Shown: piece by piece, positions 35,397-39,955 of the stretch
Position numbering within the stretch: position 1 is the stretch's first letter
How the letters are laid out: each line of letters begins with the position of its first letter
NCBI GenBank assembly: GCA_963628435.1
Contig: CAVGEY010000019.1
Coordinates: 1-39,955 of the forward strand
Direction of reading: 5' to 3'
Source of the DNA: CAKSQF01 sp963628435
GTDB lineage: Bacteria; Bacillota; Clostridia; Oscillospirales; CAG-272
DNA: 39,955 nucleotides
Notes under the pieces: model-generated
What the model was told of the DNA's origin: nothing
The model's input: only the letters and a program-made list of their open reading frames with translations
Databases searched by the model: none
Position numbers and translations under genes: made by a program

Positions 35397-36821
35397 TCAG
35401 AATTTACGTTTTGCTGTTGCTACTGCGGCAGCTGTACCGAACAACGCAATGGTAGTAATTATAAGCATAGCAGAAAGAGCATTTCCTGTTTTAGGATTCG
35501 TTACCGGTGTTGTAACAGGTGTTGTGTCAGGTGTCGTAACGGGGGTCGTGTCAGGAGTTGTAACGGGTGTCGTAACGGGTGTCGTGTCAGGAGTTGTAAC
35601 GGGGGTCTCTTCCTGAGTTTTAGCATAAACTTCGATTTCGGAAACCGATGCATGACCTGCATACTGATTTTTCGCTCCGCGTACGCGAACCTTAGAACAT
35701 TCAACACTGTTAGTAAGATTAAAGATATACGATTCGTTTATATCTGCCTGAGCATCTCTGTTATCTGCGGGATAAGATGGCGTCATTGTAAAATCAACCG
35801 ATTTCCACTCGCCGTCGGAGTAAACTTCAAGAACAGGGGAATTTCCGAACCATCCGCCGTCATTCCAGTGTCCGCCTTCCCAGAATATAACCTGTGTTAT
35901 ATCATATTCTTTATCAAATTCCACGCCAAACCATACGCCGAGTTCATCACTATATGTAGAGCTCCAACAGTCGGCAGTATATCCTTCAGCCTTTTTTCCG
36001 TCTACAACAAAAGTGGTGATATCAACATTATTCATGTTTCCGCCGGATGCATTTGAAATTCCCTTTAGTGTTGCACCGAGTTTTTTCAAATCGGTACCTT
36101 TAATTACGCCGTTATAATCCGGTGCAGCGTCAGGCTTTGCGCCGAGAGTTGCAGTGCCCAGCAAGCCGGTGTTCTGATATACGCCTTCAATGCCGGTCCA
36201 TGATACAAAATCTGCTCTTCCATTGCCATCGACAAGATTATCGCTTGCCCAGACATCGAGCCCGAACTTGGTTCCCTCTTCTGTCTTAAATTCACTGAAA
36301 AAGCCAATGTCAACGGCAACCTCTACAACATAGCCGGTATCACCGACAACAGTGGCGGCCTTCACAAATTGAGAAGCTTTGATGTAATGACAGAATACAT
36401 ATCCTCTTGCATTGATATCGATATAAAGATCATTGACACCATCATAATTTGTTGTTTTATCGTTACCCAGATCAAGATAAATCTGAACGGTATTCTTAGT
36501 CCAGAGATCGCCGAGTCCCGGGTACGGACATTCTTCATACCTATTATCGCCGATTGTAGAGTCTGTGACATTTACCAAAAAATACAGGTTAGTGCTATCA
36601 TACATTACTTTCCATGTAGCCGCAATTTCGGTCGGGGCTGACGAAAAGTGTTTATCAGATTCATAAGTTTTGGCTTTTGCCCAACCGTTGTCGGGAACGC
36701 CATCGATTGCATCGGGTGTCCCGTAAACAACATCGGCTGTGAGTTCGTCGGCATTGACTGCAAACGGAATAATTCCGAGAGCCATTACAACAATTAAAAA
36801 AACAGAGATTATCTTTTTCAT
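35397..36821 (-). CDS. Surface protein with CBM9-like and discoidin-like domains, NPKTG anchor
   Basis: A 474-residue exported protein. The signal peptide (1-24, cleavage near AVNA-DE) is followed by a CBM9-like carbohydrate-binding domain (about 28-230; DGVPDNGWAKAKTY, VQIYLDLGNDKT) and a discoidin-like domain (about 255-405) with WEGGHWNDGGWFG. A Thr/Pro-rich linker (about 408-440) leads to NPKTG (442-446), a hydrophobic helix and a KRKF tail, so it is probably wall anchored by a sortase. No catalytic domain is present, so it likely binds glycan at the surface. The ATG at 36821 has a perfect AAAGGAGG SD 5 nt upstream; an in-frame ATG at 36845 lacks one. A weak candidate promoter (TTGTCA-16-TAATAT) lies at 36857-36884. 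Confidence 0.82.
   Translation of the reverse strand: MKKIISVFLIVVMALGIIPFAVNADELTADVVYGTPDAIDGVPDNGWAKAKTYESDKHFSSAPTEIAATWKVMYDSTNLYFLVNVTDSTIGDNRYEECPYPGLGDLWTKNTVQIYLDLGNDKTTNYDGVNDLYIDINARGYVFCHYIKASQFVKAATVVGDTGYVVEVAVDIGFFSEFKTEEGTKFGLDVWASDNLVDGNGRADFVSWTGIEGVYQNTGLLGTATLGAKPDAAPDYNGVIKGTDLKKLGATLKGISNASGGNMNNVDITTFVVDGKKAEGYTADCWSSTYSDELGVWFGVEFDKEYDITQVIFWEGGHWNDGGWFGNSPVLEVYSDGEWKSVDFTMTPSYPADNRDAQADINESYIFNLTNSVECSKVRVRGAKNQYAGHASVSEIEVYAKTQEETPVTTPDTTPVTTPVTTPDTTPVTTPDTTPVTTPVTNPKTGNALSAMLIITTIALFGTAAAVATAKRKF
35503..35607 (-). repeat. Short tandem repeats encoding a TTP(D/V) linker
   Basis: About seven imperfect 12-15 nt units of the type GTAACGGGTGTCGTGTCAG encode alternating TTPDTTPVTTPV. 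They form the flexible spacer between the discoidin domain and the NPKTG anchor and may vary in copy number by slippage. Confidence 0.7.
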
Positions 36822-37224
36822 AATATCCTCCTTTTGAGTTTTCACAACTCTTTATAATATTATTGTATTATTTTTCGCTGACAAAATACATAGAAATTAT
36901 GCTAAAATAATGTATAATTTGGAAATAATGTTGATTAACGAAAAGCCATCCCGTCGTATTTAGGCAGGAAGGCTTCAAGATTATAAAATCACATAATCGC
37001 ATAGTTTTTTGCGGCATCAATATCAAAAATAGCGGCTCCGACAAGATAATAGCCTCTGCCGCCATATATCTGCCGCCCTATAGAAGATAAATCCGAAATC
37101 TGCATGGTAATTCCGAAAGAACGTTTAGTTTTCGCTTTGCACTTTTCAACTAATATTATATTACAGGATATTATCTTTTTATTCAACATGAAAACAGATA
37201 AAATTATGTATAAAAAAGAAAACA
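36822..37224 (-). other. Gap between the AraC and CBM9-discoidin genes, with a possible decayed reading frame
   Basis: This 403-bp gap has no clear gene. One minus-strand frame just after the AraC stop is protein-like: it reads KRSFGITMQISDLSSIG then GGRGYYLVGAAIFDID, ends at TGA (36989-36991), then continues in frame as FYNLEAFLPKYDGMAFR to TAA at 36935. No SD or start fits well. It may be a relic of a gene or coincidence. The end nearest the CBM9-discoidin gene is A/T-rich and holds its likely promoter. Confidence 0.3.
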
Positions 37225-38055
37225 TCAATGAATAGAGTGACGTTTTTTATATTCGCTGGGCGACATTCCGTACTTTTTCTTAAAAAGTTTGCTTAAATGA
37301 AATTCATCGCTGAATCCGAGTGCATAAGCAATTTCATATATTTTGACATTCGGGTCGTTTTTCAGCATATAAAGCGCCTGCGCAAGTTTATAATCGAGCT
37401 GAAACTTATAAAATGACTTATTAAATCTTTTCAAGAAACTTGTTCTGAGCGTTTTTGATGATACGAACATCATTTCCGCCATTTCGGTTTCTTTATAAAA
37501 TTTATCCGGAGTCCTATGGATAATATTCATACATTCGTTGACAAGGTCGTGACTCTTTATAATGGTTTTCTTACTGTACATATATATGAGTCCTATCAGC
37601 GAATTAAAGAGAGTTGACATTAGAATATCCTTGCGGGGGTTATCCGAATATTTCATCATAACTATTTCAAGAAACAGAGACTGTATTGTACTGTCTCCAC
37701 CCGTATGAATAACATTTCCGAGCGGAATGATATTCGGCTTAATCGAATCATCCGAATACTCACTTTCAATAAAATCATCAGGTAAAGGAAACACATGCAC
37801 GAAAATTGTCCTTGTATGCGGAATACACTCGGACACTCCTTCATAAACAGACATCGCAGGAAGAACAAAAACATCCCCGGGACCGACTTCGTAAACACAT
37901 CCGTTAACTCTGAAATTCCATGTGCCGTCTTCCATGTATACAATATCGTGAAACTTGGGGTTTACGCGCGTAGGATGCAGTGCTGAATCATTATATGTTA
38001 TGTCTCCCGCTTCATATATTGTTCTATGACTGCCTATATCGAAATTTATTGTCAT
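37225..38055 (-). CDS. AraC-family transcriptional regulator with cupin sensor domain
   Basis: A 276-residue regulator. The N-terminal cupin (about 15-120), with YMEDGTWNFRVNGCVYEVGP, PGDVFVLPA and VHVFP segments, should bind a sugar-type effector. The C-terminal double helix-turn-helix (about 175-272) contains YEIAYALGFSDEFHLSKLFKK and YGMSPSEYKK, the AraC/XylS signature. The ATG at 38055 is chosen because GGAG lies 6-7 nt upstream; an ATG at 38076 has no SD. It is divergent from the Gfo/Idh/MocA oxidoreductase and probably controls it and perhaps the neighbouring surface genes. Confidence 0.92.
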   Translation of the reverse strand: MTINFDIGSHRTIYEAGDITYNDSALHPTRVNPKFHDIVYMEDGTWNFRVNGCVYEVGPGDVFVLPAMSVYEGVSECIPHTRTIFVHVFPLPDDFIESEYSDDSIKPNIIPLGNVIHTGGDSTIQSLFLEIVMMKYSDNPRKDILMSTLFNSLIGLIYMYSKKTIIKSHDLVNECMNIIHRTPDKFYKETEMAEMMFVSSKTLRTSFLKRFNKSFYKFQLDYKLAQALYMLKNDPNVKIYEIAYALGFSDEFHLSKLFKKKYGMSPSEYKKRHSIH

Positions 38056-38135
38056 AACATACTCCGTAAAAAACATATTTTAATTTTATACATCTTTTTT
38101 CCCATATTATAAATTAAAAAAAGAAAAAAAACAAG

Positions 38136-38141
38136 TATAAT
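38136..38141 (+). promoter_or_regulatory. Candidate -10 box of the oxidoreductase gene
   Basis: TATAAT at 38136-38141 with no good -35 box at the expected distance (ATTAAA). That is what an activator-dependent promoter would look like, fitting control by the divergent AraC protein. Confidence 0.35.
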
Positions 38142-38183
38142 TTAGATATAAAATTATGCTTGGCAGCACGAAAAGGAGAAGAA

Positions 38184-39314
38184 ATGAAAAAAATCAACGT
38201 TGCGCTTGTCGGTCTCGGCTTCGGCGGAGCATTTGCCGACATATACAAAAATCACCCGGCAGTCGGAGAGCTGACCTTATTTGATATTGACAGCAAAATC
38301 ATGCAGAATACCGCCGACTATATCGGAGGAGCACGTCTTGCACATTCGTTTGACGAGATACTTCATGATAAAACAATCGATGCGGTTCACCTTGTAACAC
38401 CTATTCCCGATCACGCCGATTCTACGGTAAAAGTACTGAATGCGGGAAAGCACTGTGCATGCACCGTCCCTATGGCAACATCTCTCGAAGATCTTAACCG
38501 AATTGTCGAGGCGACGAAAGCATCGGGAAAGAACTATATGATGATGGAGACAACCCTTTATACATATCAGTTCTTTTATGTAAGCAATATGAAGAAAAAC
38601 GGTGAACTCGGAAAAATTCAGTTCCTTCGCGGCAGCCATTATCAGGATATGGCAAACTGGCCTTATTATTGGCTCGGTCTCCCTCCGATGTGGTACGGAA
38701 CACACGCAATATCTCCGATGAGAGTTTTGGCTGATGCGCCGATTGAAAGAGTAAGCTGTCTCGGTTCGGGAACAATGGACGAAGAACTTACAAAACAGTA
38801 CAATAATCCGTTCCCTGTTGAAACCGCACATTTCTGGTTTGAAAATTCGCTGAAAGGCGAAGCAACGCGTACGCTGTTTGAAACATCGAGAGCATACCAG
38901 GAAGGTCTTTTTGTCTACGGCTCGAAGGCGTCTTTTGAATGGGGATTCAATGACGCGGACAGCCCTTACATCACCACAACAACTCCTTTCGAACATGGTG
39001 AGCGCGGATCAATAACAAATGTTAAAGTAACCGAAATGCCGAATTATATCAGTGATCTTCCCGAAGAACTATGGAGATTCACGGTAGGCGGAAATTACGA
39101 TCCGCTTAATCCGCAGAAATCGTTAATGAAGGGTGCAGGCGGAGGACATCACGGTTCGCATCCGCATCTTGTCCATGAGTTCATTATGAGCATTCTCGAA
39201 GAGCGCAAGCCCGCAATCGACGAAAAGCTCGGTGCAAATATTACCGGAGCCGGAATCTGTGCGCATGAATCGGCCATGAATGACGGTAAGGTAATCTATA
39301 TTCCGAAGTTCTGA
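38184..39314 (+). CDS. Gfo/Idh/MocA-family oxidoreductase lacking the EKP lysine
   Basis: A 376-residue cytoplasmic protein with an N-terminal Rossmann domain, VALVGLGFGGAF (5-16), and a C-terminal alpha/beta substrate domain (about 125-340). Family members oxidise or reduce sugars, inositols and their derivatives with NAD(P). The segment that normally reads EKP with a catalytic lysine is CTVPMATS here (93-100), with valine at the lysine position. The His in WYGTHAISPMRVL (about 172-184) is kept. The ATG at 38184 has AAAGGAG 5 nt upstream; the in-frame TTG at 38160 is unlikely. It is divergent from the AraC gene and convergent with the partial discoidin gene. It likely handles a sugar released by the locus. 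Confidence 0.88.
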   Translation: MKKINVALVGLGFGGAFADIYKNHPAVGELTLFDIDSKIMQNTADYIGGARLAHSFDEILHDKTIDAVHLVTPIPDHADSTVKVLNAGKHCACTVPMATSLEDLNRIVEATKASGKNYMMMETTLYTYQFFYVSNMKKNGELGKIQFLRGSHYQDMANWPYYWLGLPPMWYGTHAISPMRVLADAPIERVSCLGSGTMDEELTKQYNNPFPVETAHFWFENSLKGEATRTLFETSRAYQEGLFVYGSKASFEWGFNDADSPYITTTTPFEHGERGSITNVKVTEMPNYISDLPEELWRFTVGGNYDPLNPQKSLMKGAGGGHHGSHPHLVHEFIMSILEERKPAIDEKLGANITGAGICAHESAMNDGKVIYIPKF

Positions 39315-39340
39315 TTTAATCCGAATTTGAATTTTCAGTA

Positions 39341-39379
39341 AAAAAATCACGGAGCCGAATATCGGTTCCGTGATTTTTT
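39341..39379. terminator. Bidirectional terminator between the oxidoreductase and discoidin surface genes
   Basis: An 18-bp stem with one G-U pair (39341-39358 with 39362-39379), loop ATA, A6/T6 ends. It lies between two convergent genes. Confidence 0.88.
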
Positions 39380-39386
39380 CAGTCAA

Positions 39387-39955
39387 TTATTTTTTCTTTT
39401 TCTTTTTTACGAAAATGATAATTATTGCCGCGATTCCGAGAGTCGCAGCTGCCGCAACGGCAGAAACAACCGCAATCTTTCCGTCATTGCCGCCCGATTC
39501 TTCGGTAGTCTTATCCGATGTTGTTGACGGCACTGTCGTTATAGTATCATTTGATGTAACGGGATTTGCACTTGATGCTTCGGGCACTTTCGATTCATCG
39601 GTTTTATTTGAAGTTGTTGTAATAATCTGCTCTCCGACTGTTGTTCCGTATACCTCGATTTCAGCACATGATGCATGGCCGGCCAGTGAGTTCTTTCCGC
39701 CGATTACACGTATAGCCGAACATTCAACAGGCGTTTCTAAAACAAACGTATACGCTTCGTTTTGAGGAAGCTGGGCAGATGCCGAATCGGCAGGATAATC
39801 GGGATCTATCGAAGCGTCAACATCAACCCATTTTCCGTTTACTTTAGCTTGAATATATGGTGTGGTTCCGAACCATCCGCCGTCATTCCAATGTCCGCCC
39901 TCGTAGAATATGATGTATGACACAACATAATCTTTATCGAATTGTACACCAAACC
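39387..39955 (-). CDS. Discoidin-like surface protein, 5' part beyond the window
   Basis: The frame stays open to the window edge, so the start and any catalytic domain are missing; the GTG at 39923 is an internal codon. The visible part (about 189 residues) is the end of a discoidin-like domain with FGVQFDKDYVVS and YEGGHWNDGGWFG, a Ser/Thr-rich linker (about 115-155), a hydrophobic helix and a KKKKKK tail. No PKTG or LPXTG motif precedes the helix, so it is probably membrane anchored rather than sortase processed. It is very similar to the domain of the CBM9-discoidin protein, including a 25-nt identical DNA stretch. Confidence 0.82.
   Translation of the reverse strand, partial: FGVQFDKDYVVSYIIFYEGGHWNDGGWFGTTPYIQAKVNGKWVDVDASIDPDYPADSASAQLPQNEAYTFVLETPVECSAIRVIGGKNSLAGHASCAEIEVYGTTVGEQIITTTSNKTDESKVPEASSANPVTSNDTITTVPSTTSDKTTEESGGNDGKIAVVSAVAAAATLGIAAIIIIFVKKKKKK

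Noticed and set aside
35503..35607. Regular short repeats resembling a small CRISPR array
   Set aside because: The units are contiguous, in frame, and encode a Thr/Pro linker; there are no spacers or cas genes.
38277..38996. 239-codon minus-strand open frame
   Set aside because: It is the shadow of the Gfo/Idh/MocA gene on the other strand; cysteine- and arginine-rich with no recognisable fold.

Overview
The window looks like a chromosomal piece of an uncultured, low-GC Clostridia-type Bacillota, probably gut or rumen associated. The evidence is: the yicC-remA-gmk-rpoZ-priA-def-fmt-rsmB gene order, a PASTA-domain Ser/Thr kinase paired with a PP2C phosphatase, near-perfect TTGACA/TATAAT promoters, purine-rich Shine-Dalgarno (SD) sites, and surface proteins ending in PKTG-type sorting signals. 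Genus cannot be decided from the sequence. No CRISPR array, insertion sequence or prophage was seen.

Layout. (1) 1-3.6 kb: 3' part of a large surface-anchored GH28-like polygalacturonase. (2) 3.7-7.5 kb, minus strand: metF-metH-PAP2 phosphatase operon for methionine synthesis. (3) 7.6-11.1 kb: a lone tRNA-Val(GAC), an ABC-F ATPase, and a divergent single-chain iron-sulfur L-serine dehydratase. (4) 11.1-18.0 kb, minus strand: rlmN-prpC-pknB-lepA-hemW, translation and phospho-signalling genes behind one clear promoter. (5) 18.0-20.0 kb, minus strand: a YwqE/CpsB-like PHP phosphatase and an archaeal/fungal-type aspartate-semialdehyde dehydrogenase. (6) 20.3-27.8 kb, plus strand: the conserved operon yicC-remA-gmk-rpoZ-priA-def-fmt-rsmB. 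(7) 27.8-29.1 kb, minus strand: an acyltransferase-like protein and a small heavy-metal-binding (HMA) protein. (8) 29.2-39.96 kb: an accessory surface-glycan locus.

The accessory locus is the most interesting part. From one consensus promoter it encodes an XRE helix-turn-helix fused to an ADP-ribosylglycohydrolase (DraG) domain, then a previously uncalled 41-residue peptide, then a 1387-residue exported protein. That exported protein combines a second DraG-fold domain, a PKD-like domain, two discoidin-like domains, a LamG-like domain and an alpha/beta-hydrolase esterase. Around it lie a CBM9-discoidin surface protein with an NPKTG signal, a cupin-AraC regulator, a divergent Gfo/Idh/MocA oxidoreductase lacking the usual EKP lysine, and part of another discoidin surface protein. 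Four discoidin-like domains in three proteins share an EGxHxxxGGWF signature.

My working inference is that this is a regulated system for sensing and processing an extracellular glycan or glycoconjugate. In it, an intracellular DraG-fold/HTH protein and an exported DraG-fold hydrolase may recognise related ligands. The domain calls rest on motifs read by eye; the functional link is a hypothesis.
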